Positions 21,341 through 34,015 are shown, counted from the stretch's first letter. The stretch is DNA of 64,000 bases from Anastrepha obliqua (GCF_027943255.1 NC_072893.1:56328001-56392000), one strand, 5' to 3'. Numbers and translations: made by a program. Notes: generated by a model not told the origin, from the sequence alone.

Positions 21341-22771
21341 CTAAGTGATAACCTTAACATTCTTTCTCACGAAGAGGGGTAACCATCGTAACCTAACCTC
21401 ACGCAACCTGTGACGACTTTGCGAGCTGTGAGTTTGCGAAGCTAAGTAATAATGTTAAGCCGACAGTACACGTGGATCTCCTATTTAATTCTAAAAAGAA
21501 GTCAGTATCTGGCTAAAATGTGGCGTTACTATCTTAGCAATAATTTCTTTGAATGTCTAGTGATCTCGGATATACAGGACATTCGAAACTTTCAATCTTT
21601 CACCAAGAAAACGCAAAGGAGCCACTACATGGCCACATAAAAGGAAGGGATCTGAGAGCTTATACATAAAGAATCACAACGCATCGTACGGTCTAAGTGT
21701 ACCCTTCGCAGCAGCCTATACTAACGAAGCCTATACTAACCCAAACCCAAATTCGATCTCTTTTTTTTTAAATCTCAAACTCAATTTTATCACTGCCGAA
21801 CTAGTTTACATTTACCGATCGATCCAATCCATGTTTTCACCATCTGATTTGAGTTTTCGAATGAAGCACGAGAGCCGCTCATATGCCACTAGTTTCTCTG
21901 TAGGGACAATAATACGAGCGCACTAAATATAGTATTCAGTACAAAATTATTGTATACATATATGTAAATATGTATTAAATTTTAAATTGGTGCGCAAGTG
22001 TGTGTGTACTTGAATGTCATTGTAACAATCGTTTACAACCAGCAGCTTCCATCAGTTGTCTGGCATTAAAGCGACTTAACATTAAGTGCCCGCATTTTCT
22101 TCCAACTGCCTTTCAAGCAGACGGACAGTCAGGCAGCCAGACAGACAGACGAACTAGTAAAGAAATTGACGACGCCACCACCGAATTGTAAACTCTGACT
22201 GACGGTCAGACTGGCTGTCATTTTCTCTGAGCTATATAAGTAAAATGTATATGTATGTAGGTATGTGCTTATGCGCCTGCTGAATTTACAGCCAACATCC
22301 CCCTGAATGTGGCGCGGCGTAGCAAAGCAGTAAACAGCGCAGTCACAGCAGCTCTCAGCTACTAATGATCCGAAATTGCGCTTATTAAGACTTCCTGATG
22401 TCTAACCGCCGCTGTCATCATTATAAGCAATAAAAAAATATCAAACAACAACGAGCGCTACCACTACTACCGCTACTACTACGACTACTACTAATATTAA
22501 TGCTGCTGTCATTAACTGTACTTTTGAAGTAAAATCAACATTAATGAGAATAAAATCTCGCTGCGTAAATACATATGTGAATGTGTATTATATAAATACG
22601 AAAACCTGTTCTGGTCAGAGAAATTTATAAATAATTTTTTATTAATTTTTATTCTTCACATGTCAACTAGTACCCGAGTGGTTAGTTTTGTGCTATGATT
22701 ATGTGATTAAGTATCATATATTTCCAAAAAAGAATAATTCCTATTATTGTATATACATATGTATGTACATA
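21341..22771. other. No gene seen
   Basis: Unassigned DNA. Trinucleotide-rich text (CTA/CTG) lies at about 22457-22510 and CATA-type microsatellites at about 22240-22265 and 22750-22770. The last immediately precedes a Tc1 element. Confidence 0.5.
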
Positions 22772-23881
22772 CAGTGGCCAACAGAAGTCTACATACACCC
22801 CTCCCTTTCGTTGTCTACAAAGTACAAACACTTTGCTTAAAAATGTGTTTACGCAATTTTATTTGAAATCTTTTTCTAATCGACTTAACTAAAACAAATC
22901 CATTCCTTAACATAAAACAACACAGTTATGTTAAAAAAACGCAGAAACAGCGTTGACAAAAGTGTACATACAGAAGCGGTTTCCTAGCTTGTACCCTGAT
23001 ATCCTATGTTGTGATAACGGTAAAATACTGTTTGTCTATTTCTTCCCTTTACTTATGTTTGTTGCTTTGCTAATATTGATTTTAGTTGCAATTTGAATAC
23101 TTAAGCATCTACAATGGCTCATTGAAAAGAAATATCAGGGGAATACTGCACTGAGTCCGAAGACTTTGGTATCAACAGTGAAGCATGGTGGCGGCAATGT
23201 AATGGTTTGGGGAGCTGTTGCTGCATCTGGAGTTGGAAGATTAGTATTTATTCAAGGTTATATGGATCGTTATAAATACAAATCACTATTGGAAGTCAAT
23301 CTGAAATTTTCGGTGGATGATTTGTAGCTTGGTCCAGGTTGGTTCTTTAAACAGGATAACGATCCAAAGCACACAGCACACATTGTGAAGGATTGGCTGC
23401 TTTACCATGCTCCAAAGCAATTAAATACACCACCGCAAAGCCCAGATTTAAATATTATTGAACATGTCTAGGAAATTTTAGATCGAAAAATTAGAACAAT
23501 CCGATTAGATAAGAAGCTTGGAACAATATAACTTCTGCATAGTTTACACATTTAGTCACCTCGATGCCACGATGGATTCAAGCTGTAATTGATGCTAATG
23601 GTGGACCAACTAAATACTAAGAAGCAATATTATTTAGAGTTAATTGAAGTTTTTCACACTGGAGTAAGATACTTGTGTACTGTATGTAGACTTTTGTCAA
23701 TGTTGGTTTTAGGTTTTTTTGCCATAGCTTTGCTATTTTATCTTAATGTATGGATTTTTTAAGTTTATAATGATTAGAAAAAGCTTTCAAATAAAACTGT
23801 GTAAACACATTTTTCAGTAAAGTTTTTGAACTTTCAATCCAGTGGAAATGGGGGTTGTATGTAGACTTTTGTCGGTCACTG
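22772..23881 (+). mobile_element. Tc1-like element with IR/DR ends, internally deleted
   Basis: The 1.1-kb element has TA at 22770-22771 and 23882-23883. The outer TIRs are CAGTGGCCAACAGAAGTCTA and, inverted, CAGTGACCGACAAAAGTCTA. Inner copies of the core ACAAAAGT(C/G)TACATACAG lie at about 22955-22973 and, inverted, 23680-23700. The ends therefore have the IR/DR layout. The transposase lacks its N-terminal DNA-binding half. Confidence 0.87.
23130..23640 (+). pseudogene. Tc1-like transposase catalytic part, broken
   Basis: The plus frame includes KTLVSTVKHGGGNVMVWG, the usual Tc1 glycine-rich stretch. It also has FKQDNDPKHTA with the second Asp and PPQSPDLNIIEHV with the catalytic Glu. The first Asp region and both helix-turn-helix modules are missing. 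Stops occur at about 23326 (DL*LGPGW) and about 23470 (HV*EIL). It is a dead, N-terminally deleted copy. Confidence 0.82.
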
Positions 23882-24051
23882 TACGAGTATATAATTATTT
23901 TTGTAATAAATTTAAGCCACTCATGTGACAATTGTTTGGTTTTTGCAAAATAATTGTGTTGATGGAGGAGGACCAGTTTGGCCTTTAGTGATTTTTATTT
24001 TTTATTTATTTATTTTATTTATTTCTAAAAACCATCTTGCTGGAGCTAAAA

Positions 24052-24139
24052 TTTTTTTTGTTTCCTTGTTCACTCCACTCGGGGGCATAGGGCAGTCTTG
24101 CGTTGGTTTCGTTTATCTGTTTTGCTTTCTGACAGGTAG
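24052..24139 (-). mobile_element. SINE family B, 3' fragment
   Basis: TTCCTTGTTCACTCCACTCG followed by GGGCATAGGGCAG, CTTGCGTTGGTTTCG and TTTGCTTTCTGACAGGTAG is the reverse complement of the SINE B tail, as at 15922-16045. The tRNA-like part is absent. Confidence 0.68.
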
Positions 24140-24444
24140 TGAAACATTTTTGAATCTTTTTAGGGTGAAAAAAATATTATTTTTTTATTAAAAACTTTAA
24201 TTTTTCGAGGAAACATAAGCTTTTTTAATCAAAGTATTTGGGAAAGAATTTTATATTAATTTCGTAAAAAAAATAAACAAATAAATTTTTTTTGGTATAT
24301 TCGAAAAAGTCGCTTAAAACATTGTTTTCCTTGTAAGGTTTAATAATTTCTTGAAGCTTCGCTCAAAACAAACATTGTCTTTTAGTTTTCGAAAAAAAAT
24401 TCCCTTTTTCCAATTTTTTTTTTTTTGTATTTGTAGGGTTTAGT

Positions 24445-24862
24445 ATGTTACCTTAATCTGTGTCCCGGGACATCGTCAATATTGTTAAGCATGAAACGAC
24501 GGGACGCCTGGAGACTAACGGCAGTCATAACTGGCTTTTGGTCTGTCGGAGAACAAGCCGTCAAAATGGACATCCCTCACAACACATACTGTCACAGTTG
24601 TAAACAACCGGAGAAAAAGGAAACAATCTTCCACTTCGGTGGACAGAATGTTAACCCTGGGCAAACCGCTGTTCGAAGGTCTCGAACAACTGTCTGGCTT
24701 AGACGTCAACAACCTGATAAGGTTCCTGAATGGCACAGACTGGATATAGTCATGATGTAAATAACCGGTAAACAAGTTGGTAAGGAGGATGTGGCAACAA
24801 AATGGAGCGGAAGCGCTAGTTAGATTCTGGATGAATCACCACTTAAACCAACCAACCAAGGT
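24445..24862 (+). pseudogene. LINE 3' end, C-terminal Cys/His region and AACC tail
   Basis: The plus frame begins KRRDAWRLTAVITGFWSVGE, then IPHNTYCHSCKQPEKKETIFHF. This is a C-C-x-H cysteine/histidine cluster typical of the C-terminus of LINE polymerase proteins with RNase H. A frameshift follows, and in another frame QPLFEGLEQLSGLDVNNL-like text can be followed. The 3' end is TTAAACCAACCAACCAA at 24846-24862. It is the same family as the minus-strand copy at 20446-21340. Confidence 0.65.
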
Positions 24863-27385
24863 TTAGTATAACATAAAAAAAATGTTAAAGATTTCAAAAA
24901 TGTTAATAATTTTGAAAATCAATTATATTGATAATAATAAATTTAAATTTAAAAATAAATAAAAAATAAAAGATTTCGAAAATTGTAATAATTTTGAAAA
25001 TGAATTATTTCCTGCTATTTTTTAATTTTAAAAATGGTTTGAAGTTTCCAGGAAAACAAACAAATTTAAGTAAATTCAAATTTTTTTTTACTGATTTTCG
25101 ATGTTTTTGAATTGAAATAATATACCTTAAGCTCTTTTTAAATAAAAAAAAATTCAGTTCTAATATTTCAATTGAAAAACATTATTTTCGTTTTCCTTAC
25201 ACTTTTTACTTCTTATCTACATATTTTTATAAGTAATTTTTATGAAAGCAATCGCTATATTAAAAAAAAATTTATATGTACTTGCCGAATATTACAATAA
25301 AATTAAATTGACTATAAAAATACATACTCCGAAATTTTGGTACAACATTTTTTTTAATTTTTTTAATTTTTTTTTTTTAATATTTTGCAAAGTGCTCACT
25401 TTGCTTTATATGAGTTTTGTTGTTATATAACCAATATTACTATAAAAAAGGGTTATATGTAGTTTACCAACTTAAGCGAGTGAATGAAGCACACGAATGC
25501 GTGGGTTTCATTCTATCAACTCGCAAATTGTAATTTCTGTTAACGACAAAAACAAAAAAACAAACAAAAAAAAGAAGAACATGAAGTATTTTTTGCAAAC
25601 TTTACCAAATCACAACGATGTCTTTTCATTTGGTATGCGCTTCCGCATTCATATGAATAGACACCACTATTATAAATGGATAAATAAATTTCACACAAAA
25701 TGGTATCCTGCCAGAATCACTAAAAAATATTGCAAACTTTAAAAAAAAAAAAATTACATCTCACTCAACATGTCACACAAATAATGCTTTACGTCAAATT
25801 GACTGACAATCAATCTTGAAAATATCGTTAGAAATTTATGCTTGAAAATGTCACAATTTACCAACAAATTCACATATAGAAAATATAAGGTATACACATA
25901 CATACATACAATAGCACAGCATACACTCGTATTTCAGTATGGTCAGAATAGAAAAAAACGAAACGAAGTCTCCCATAAACCAAAATAGCGCAGGCATAAA
26001 ATAGGAAAAGGCTCAACAACTCTTGAAGGCAAAAAAGGGTTTGATGGCACCAAATAAATTAGGACTTTATTGTGCTCTGTGCTTGCGATTGACGTTAAAG
26101 CGACGTTAAAAAAAAGCATTAAAACTATAAATAGATATATGAAGGAGATTTTGAATTTAAGGCAAATTGATAGAAGTTTCCTAGTGCTTTACATAGTAAC
26201 TAATGAGCATTGGGTGCCAACATGAAAGGTTTTACTTGCACACCAAATTCTCATATTGCTGATTTACATAAATGCAAATGAACAATTTCGTTATATACAA
26301 CTAGTGCACACATACATACATACAAATACAAGCCATACAAGCAAATAATACATTATTAGCAATTCGAAATTACGTGTAGCAAATTTCATTATCACAAAAT
26401 GACATCTTATTGCCAAAATAAATAATGACACTTAGTGCGTCACTTTCCACAGCAAAAGTCTGGTTGCCGCATCGAACTCTCAATGACGCCAAAAGGCATA
26501 AATTTCATCGAAGCATCTGAGTGGCAGGCCGACCTATTTTTGTGGTCTCACTGTTGAGTGTCAATCGTAATTGGCTAGAGAGACAACAAGTTGGATTGGA
26601 CATTTGTGTAAGTGAGTTAGTAAAGCAATTTTCATTATCAATAATGCAGTTTAGTTGCAGTTACTTGGATTTTCGAATTTTCACATGTACTTGCACAAGA
26701 CAATGTGTGGTATATTCGGATATGTAGGAGTACTTGCGTGTGCATATATAGGGGGGAATGACAAATGTTGGCTTAGGTGGCTGCAGTGACTAAATTTGGG
26801 AAACTCAAAAATGGTAGATAATTTAAGTTTAACTGCAAATAATCGAAATTGAATTGAATTGAGACTAAAGCCTAACTATACAGAGAAAATTAACCATCGC
26901 TCAGTTTAAATCTAGAATTGACATAGCTCCAAGTTCAATACAAAAATATATTGTTGGGAAACTGCTGTTAAGCTCAATCGTTTTTGTTAATATTTAGAAA
27001 TTGTCTTGGAAACAAAGAGAAAATAGTACGATGCGTCCTGCAAGTTTCAACTTGTATTCAAAAATAAGTTCGAGTGTATTTTGTTCAATACTTTTTTTTA
27101 ATGGAATAACAATTACAGATTACAGAGAATGAAGATGTACAACAGTTTTGAAAATATTTGTAGGCTTTCGGGAAATATGTGCAGGCTCGAGTATAATAAG
27201 GAGTCAACTGAAAAAACTTTGAAAAAAATGAAAAATTTTGAGTTGCTGAAATTTTGGTATATGTATGTGTTTTTAAATTATACTTTTTTCGGTTCTTTTG
27301 TACATTTTTTTAATTTTTAGTACAAAATATACATTTCAAAAAAATTATTATTGGAACAAAATTTTATCATTTGTTCGAAATTTTT
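24863..27385. other. No gene seen
   Basis: Very AT-rich, with CATA microsatellites at about 25898-25915 and 26310-26330. Open frames up to 92 codons have no recognised content. Confidence 0.55.
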
Positions 27386-27389
27386 GGGG

Positions 27390-27900
27390 TAAGAAATGTT
27401 TTATCATTTTTGAGAAACACGAAAAATGCAAAAAAAGAAATTTTTTCTCAAAGTTCCCAAACATTTTTTTTTAAACAAATATTACCTACGTTTTGCTGAA
27501 AAATTTTGGTGAAACAAATATTTGGTCATTTTTGAAAAACACGCCTCCTCAAATACGTACAGTGAAATTTACAAATGAAAAAACAAATTGTTTCCTACAA
27601 TTTTTTTGTAAAAAAATGTTTTTGTAAAAAAAATTTGGCTTTTGTTCAAAATTTTCAGGGAAACTATTTTTTGGCATTTTTTGAAAAACCCACACCGAAC
27701 TAGTGAAATTCAAAAATAAAAAAAAAACTGTTTCCAAAACCTTTGCTTTTTTTTTAATTTGGCTTACGTTCAAAACTTTTGGAAAAATAATATATTTTGT
27801 AATTTTTGAAATACTCCCTCCTCAAATACTAACATGGATCAGTGAAATTGAAAAATGAAAAAAAAAAAATTTTCTTAAAATTTTTTCCGAATTTCGTTGA
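27390..27900. repeat. Degenerate ~136-bp tandem repeat
   Basis: A unit containing CATTTTTGAAAAACAC, CCTCCTCAAATAC and CAGTGAAATT recurs. CCTCCTCAAATA falls at 27544 and 27817, with a decayed unit between them around 27685. This implies a period near 136 bp. It passes into plain poly(A/T)-rich DNA up to about 28300. Confidence 0.65.
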
Positions 27901-28355
27901 ACATTTTTTCGTAATTTTTTGAACCAATGATATTAACAAATTAAAACAAAGATAAATTGTTTCCCAATTTTTTTTTTTCAATAAAAAATTAAAACAAAAA
28001 ACATTGAGGTTTGTGGAACGTTTTCTAAAAATAAAAATTTTCTAAAAACAATATTGAAAAAAGAAGAAAAAAAATTTTAATATTTATTTAAATTTTTTTT
28101 TAATAATTTTTTTTTAATATTTTTTTTAATAATATAAATAATAAAAAAAAAATTTTTAATATAATGATTAAATAAAATTCTTCATATAAAAATTAAATTA
28201 CTAATGATAAAAGAACTTATTTTAAATAAATATTTAATTAAACATTTTTCAGCAAAAATATTTGTTTTCTCATTTTTTTAATAATAGCTTGGACTAGGCT
28301 GAGTAATCTCTGTAATTTTTACAGTTAGTAGTCTTACTATCGCTGTAGAAAAATA

Positions 28356-29598
28356 TCAGGTCAGTCCACAAGTTGGTGCGCATTTTACCCATAATTTCAC
28401 TTTTGTACGATTTTTGCATACAAAAAATTTTTCGCGGAATGGAACTATTTATATTTTCTTTGATATATTGTGCATTCAACAACTGATTTTAATCGCGGAT
28501 AGAAGCACGTGTTGTTAAAAATAAAATGGAATTTTCGAACGCGTATAAGAGGCATATTTTGTAGTTTTTTTATAAAAGTGGTAAAAATGCAAGAACTGCT
28601 GTTGCAGAAATAAACACTGTTCACGGAGAGGATACCGTGAGTGTAAGGACTGCGCAAAATTGGTTTTCAAAATTTCGAAGTGGTAACTGCGACGTGGAGG
28701 ATGTCCCGCGCGCTGGTCGTCCTGAAGTCTTTAACTCCGACGCCTTGCTCAAACTCGTGGAAGCTGAGCCAAAGTTGACAGTCGAGGATTATCCATCGCA
28801 AGGAATAGTTCTCAGGCACCTGCCTCAGTTGGGAAAGATTTCAAAGCTGGGGAAATGGGTTCCGCATGGACTTTTCGTCGCCAACCTTCAGCAGAGAGTG
28901 AATGTGTGTTCTCAGCTGCTGCAACGGCTTGAAAATGAAAGTTTTTTGAACCGTATCGTTACTGGTGCCGCAAAATGGGTCCTTTACAATAATCCTGTTC
29001 GCAAACGCCAATGGTTAGATAAAGATGAAACACAAGAACCGACCTCTAGAGATGGCCTCCACCCCAAGAAGATTCTCCTCTCTATTTGGTGGGATATGGC
29101 CGGTATTATTTATTATGAACTTCTGGAAGCAAACCAAACGATAACTGCTGATGATTACTCCCATCAGCTATCAAACCTGAATGAGGCGATTAACAAAAAT
29201 CGACCGTCTTTAGTGAATGGACGCGAAGTTTTGTTTCACCACGACAACGCAAGACCTCATATCGCAAGGCAAGCATTAGGCAAGCTGAACGAGCTCGGAT
29301 GGGAGCTAATGCCGCATCCACCATACTCTCCGGATATTGCACCTTTTGATTATCCCTTTTTCCGTGGACTTCAATCCCATATGAGTAACAAGAACTACTC
29401 CTCAAAAGAAGCTATAAAAAGGCATATCGAAGCGTATTTTGGCTCCAAGGACAAAAAATTTTTTGAGCGGATAATTAAAAATTTGCCTAAATGTTGGGAA
29501 GACTTTATATATATTATTGATTTATAAATACTTTAAACATCTTTTTTATTCATTTTAAAACCACCTTTAAAAAACGCACGAACTTATGGACTGACCGA
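28356..29598 (+). mobile_element. Mariner element (DD34D)
   Basis: About 1.24 kb with TIRs TCAGGTCAGTCCACAAGTTG at 28356 and, inverted, TCGGTCAGTCCATAAGTTCG ending at 29598. The ends agree well except for one gap and a few changes. TA precedes the left end (28354-28355); the right TA is not recognisable. One almost full-length transposase frame lies inside. Confidence 0.88.
28526..29527 (+). pseudogene. Mariner transposase, one stop and lost catalytic Asp
   Basis: The natural start is ATG 28526 (MEFSNAYKRHIL). A TAG at 28562-28564 interrupts codon 13, where relatives have Leu. After that the frame is open for more than 310 codons. The helix-turn-helix and linker (RTAQNWFSKFRSGN ... RAGRP) are followed by KWVPHGL. 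The first catalytic motif reads TGAAKW instead of TGDEKW, so both Asp and Glu are Ala. Then come HHDNARPH (second Asp) and YSPDIAPFDY (third Asp), with 34 residues between them. Length, about 333 codons, fits mariners. It cannot be catalytically active as written. Confidence 0.9.
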
Positions 29599-31599
29599 CC
29601 AAGATAAAATTTGAAGCCACTCGGAGCAGGTTTCGACGTTCCAACTAGAGCCTTAAGTCTTGAAAACCGATTTTTTGAAAAAAAACGCCCTTTTTTGGTA
29701 ATTTTTTTGAAAACACATAATGAAGTTTTTTATAATTAATTTTTATAATAATTACTTAGACCCCCCGTTGCAACTCTAAAGTAGTCAATTTCACTGATTC
29801 CCCGATTTGCCTCGACTTTTAGAATATTTTAAAATCATTATTTACCTCACGATTCTTACCATTAATAGAATTTTGAAAACGTAGAGGTCTAACAGATAGC
29901 CTATAAAGTTGGTTGGCAAACAAAACAGAATCGTAACTAATTTTTTTTTTATATCTGTAAAAAGATACTAATTTTTCGAGTTTCAGGCTCAACTCGGAAG
30001 CCCTAATATTTCACAATCACTATTTTTTGCATAGCTCAATATTCCTAAAGGGGATCCCGAATGATATCACCAATTTCGGAAATAGCGCCCACCCTAATCT
30101 ACATACATAAGTTATTCTAGCGCACAAGTTTTACTGTTGCACGATGTGTGAGCACCTGGAGTGCGACGTTGAGTTATTCTTATTAAATTTGCATCAATGT
30201 GAAACCGAATTCTCGCCAAAGCAGGAAAAGTATCGAAGTACACACAGGCCTACAGGCTACATATCCCCAGGTATGAAACTGCCCCTATCCCCACACAATA
30301 CTTTCTACATATGTATGTGTGTGCATGTGCATGTATACACAGCAATATGTCCAAACAACAAATTTACACCTCATAAAATAGCAACAACACTTGCACAGCC
30401 CCCTCCTTCACCCTGCCTGTAGGTCGCTGTACTTTCAAGTGATCACAAGGCTAGGCTGTTGAATAGGGAATGGGGGTAGATAGCGGAGGAAATCGAAAGC
30501 ATTGCAATGTTGAGAAGCGCACACGCTCCATTTCGCACGGAACTCAAATATTCAAATTTAATGAACACCCAAGTGAAAGTCACACGTACGAGAGTGATAC
30601 ACATACATATGCACACAGCAATATAAATGCGCACTTGAGTAGGTGACACTGCAGTGCGCTGACAATAAGTATAATAACAACAACAACAATAACAATAACA
30701 GCTAAGAGGAAGGAAAGCTTTAGCGTCTGATGCTTCAGAGCAATAACACGCAGTTGGAAGAACATTAAAGCCAACACAATGACAGAAGCGTGCAAAATGC
30801 CTATGACATCAAATGGGCACAGACAGACACATGCAACAGTATCTACATATGCATACGTTAGTTTAACACTGCAACGGTACATATGTATGTATGTAGTTGG
30901 ATGTATGTATATATGCGTTCAAGTATGCCGTCCCGTCAAGTGTCATGACGCGTGGTGTGCGAAAGACAATGCGACAAATTCATTCACGAACATACCAACA
31001 CTGCCACACACCCACACACACGCACGGCTAACTGTACATAATACATGGATGCCCCTGCAACCATGCGTGCACTTGTTAGTGCTTGCTGCTGTTATACAAA
31101 TGCATTCGCACGTGATTGTTAGTAGGTGGCTGACAACATTTCACCTCACGTGCCGCTGCTATGCACAGTGGCTGGGTTGGAAAATTCATTGAAAGAATTG
31201 GAATAAAAGAAATATCCATATTTGTAACTTGAACTAGGAAACTTCGATAACCTAGCAGAGATTTTGCATTAAGCGCAATTGGAGCAGAAGTTATGATTAT
31301 TTGCAGAAATGGAGTTGGCAAATAGGTGGAATTATTTTTATTCCAATAAATGCATGAGTGTTAAGTAGTAGAGTGCTTATCAAGAATAGAGCAACGACTT
31401 AAAAAATATATACGCCTTTGAAATATAGTGTAGAAATAAATAAGAAGGGCTAATTTCGGTACGTACCGCACTTTTTATATCGGCGCGCGCTGATTGATAT
31501 TGGACTGGCTGCCAATTTTCGGCATCAAAAATAGGGAGGCAAACGTAAACTCAGTGTTTGCTAGGGAACGACCGAGCAAAATTATAGATTTTTTTCGCT
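29599..31599. other. No gene seen; microsatellite-rich
   Basis: TATG/CACA-type microsatellites lie at about 30305-30340, 30600-30620, 30880-30925 and 31008-31025. A short GC-richer patch at 31450-31580 (GGTACGTACC, CGGCGCGCGC) stands out but has no assignable function. Confidence 0.5.
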
Positions 31600-32180
31600 T
31601 AAGAAAAAATTGGTGCAATTTTTAGAAAAAAAAATTAAAATTAAATTTTTTTTTCATTAAACAATTTTTTCATTTAAGAAATAATTGGTGCAACTTTAAA
31701 AAAAAAATCTAAGAAATTTAAGAATTTTCGTAAAGAAATAATTGGTGCAATTTTAGAACAAAAAAATAGTGACGCATTTATGCAATTTTAGAAAAAACAA
31801 TTAAAGAAATTTTTTCAAGAAATAATTTGTGCATTTTTTTAACAAGTAATTTGTGCAATTTTAGCAATGGTTTTCAAGAAATAGTGGGTACATTTTTAGT
31901 ACAAAAAAACATTAAAGATCTTTTTTAAAGAAATAATTGGCGAATTATATTTCTAAATTTAAGATTTTTTTCTCTTAGGAAATAATTGTTGAATTTTAGA
32001 ACAAAAAATTTTAAGAAATTTTAGAAATTGTGTAATTAAAGAACAAAAAATTTTAAAGAAAATTTTTTTAATAAATAATTTTTGGGATTTTAGAACCAAA
32101 AATATTTAAGACATTTCTTAAGAATTAATTTATGCAATTTTAGAACAAAAATAATTCAAAACAATTTTAAGTAAAGATGG
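31600..32180. repeat. Degenerate ~60-bp AT-rich tandem repeat
   Basis: The phrase AAGAAATAATTGGTGCAATTTTAGAACAAAA-like text recurs at least eight times with drift, for example near 31675, 31733, 31825, 31847 and 32126. The spacing is irregular but near 60 bp or a multiple of it. It is non-coding. Confidence 0.6.
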
Positions 32181-32925
32181 AAATTTAAAAATTGTTTTTT
32201 TTTATAAAAATTGAATTTTTTCTTCTTTTTTCATAATAAAAAAACTGCGAAGTAATAAAAAAGCGAATTTTAAATATTTCAAGCTTTTTCTTTGTTAAAA
32301 TTTCAGTTCTTTAATTTGTTCATAAGAAAAAAAACGTTCGAAGTACACGTAACAGGAGCGAAACTTTCAAGGCAGACAAAGAAAGAGGGAGAGACCCGAG
32401 AGAGAATGAGAGAGAGAGAGAGAAAGCATATATATCTAAATCAAATCACAACATTTGCAGAGAATACAAATAGACAAAATTTACAAAAACCGGTGTGGGT
32501 AAACGCCGGACACAATGTGACAACAATGCGCACCACAGCGATTCCAGGACCGCAGCAACGGCACAAATTACGCCAAAAAACTTGGGACCAAAAACGCCCC
32601 AAACAGTATGCACCAGGGAATTATAACGCCAAAATATGGGCACCAAAAATATTTTCCTAAAAGTTTACACCAAAAAACAAGCGCCAAAAAGTAGGCAGCG
32701 TTACTTCTCACTAGAAATCAGCAACAACAAGGAAAAACTCAGGAAAAATAGCCTAAAATGTGTCTAAGATATATATAAGATATAGCTCTCTCTCCTTTTC
32801 CTCTACGCTATATCGTTTTTCTCTCTCGCGGAACGAAAATGGCCAAAACGTAGCATTTCCTTGAAATTTTACCCTCCATTCTCGCTAATCCATCGACGCC
32901 TAAGAAGTTTCACTTCAATAATGTC
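32181..32925. other. No gene seen; GA microsatellite and CGCCAAAAA words
   Basis: A (GA)n run is at 32396-32425. Between about 32520 and 32695 words like ACGCCAAAA, GCACCAAAAA and GCGCCAAAAA recur every 10-25 bases. No coding domain is seen. Confidence 0.5.
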
Positions 32926-32929
32926 CAGA

Positions 32930-33395
32930 AAACATGATGTCGTACCTGGTACAATCAAAATCGGAGCATATGAATTTGAAGCGGTGGGCAATGAGCATCA
33001 CAGTCGACCAAGTATTCGAGAGAAACACTTTGAGACTCAAATCTTCGGTGCAGTCAAAATCAACGGCGAGTGGCGTATAAAATGAAACCATGAACTGGGC
33101 CAACTTATAAGAAAGGAAAATGTTGTGCGGTTCATCAAAGCTCAAAGACTAAGATGGCTAGGGTATACCATGAGAATGGACCCCCCGTGTGCTCAACGAA
33201 AAATAATTGCCGCTAAAACATTTGCAACGAAAGCAAGAGGCAGACCAAGATCAAGATGGATTGACGAACTAGAAGACGACATGATGAAACTCAAGGTCAA
33301 CAACTGGATGGAATCAACCAAGGATGGAGACAGATGGAGACATTTTATCTCACACAGAGCTGTAGTGCCAAATGATGATGATTTGTTTTATTGAT
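32930..33395 (+). pseudogene. RTE-type LINE, C-terminal end
   Basis: The plus strand gives IKIGAYEFEAV, then a gap in homology, then IFGAVKINGEWRIK, a stop, and NHELGQLI. The longest open piece is RFIKAQRLRWLGYTMRMD ... ARGRPRSRWIDELEDDM ... WRHFISHRA. The QRLRWLGH-x-x-RM ... GRPRxRW-x-D-x-x-x-D order is characteristic of the C-termini of RTE-like LINE reverse transcriptases. An internal deletion removed the part between YEFEAV and IFG. The right end at about 33395 is probably the LINE 3' region. The family call is good; the limits are approximate. Confidence 0.72.
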
Positions 33396-33919
33396 TTGAA
33401 ATTGTTTAACTTTTTCTTCATTTATACGTGATGAAGTAGAGCCATTTTTTTTTTTTTGGCTGGATAACGCAAAATTTGAAATATATGTCGAAGATGGTTC
33501 AAAAAAAAGGATGGTACATAAGAATTGGATAGTGCCATTCATTGCGAATTGTTTATGTATATCAGCGTAATTAAAGCTTTACCCATATCCAGCGTTACAG
33601 TCTCATTGGCTTGCCTATTTAAATGTTATATCCACATTTATCAACTGGCTTATGAAAAAAATTATTGCTTTAAGCTTGTAAATCATATGTTACAATATTA
33701 TCTCTGAGCTGTGAGGTTCTGGCCATTTAAAAGATGACGACTTAAAAATCGCTTAGGCAGTAGGCTAACTGCGCTCCATCAGAAAGATCCTCTCAGCCAA
33801 GCCATCAAAATCCATCAGGGGGCTAACTGATGACAGCTCTCTATATTGCCTCTTTTCTTCTCTTCTCGGCAACTTAACCCTTTATTTTATTAAGAAAAAC
33901 ATTATCGTTTTTTTTTTTG

Positions 33920-34015
33920 GTCAGTAGAAAGCGATGAAGCTCCAGGTGCTTGTCATGAAAAAAGCTGCTCATAAAAGCCATCTGGCGTTCAAGATTTAAA
34001 ACAGCGGCATAGTAA
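33920..34015 (+). mobile_element. SINE family A, diverged fragment
   Basis: TCATGAAAAAAGCTGCTCAT and GATTTAAAACAGC can be aligned to the middle of the SINE at 5869-6182 (ATGAAAAAGCTCGTCATAAA ... GATTTAAAACTGC). The remainder of the element is lost. Confidence 0.45.

Noticed and set aside
31450..31580. GC-rich patch as a promoter or exon
   Set aside because: No convincing initiator, splice sites or open frame; palindrome GGTACGTACC alone is not evidence.
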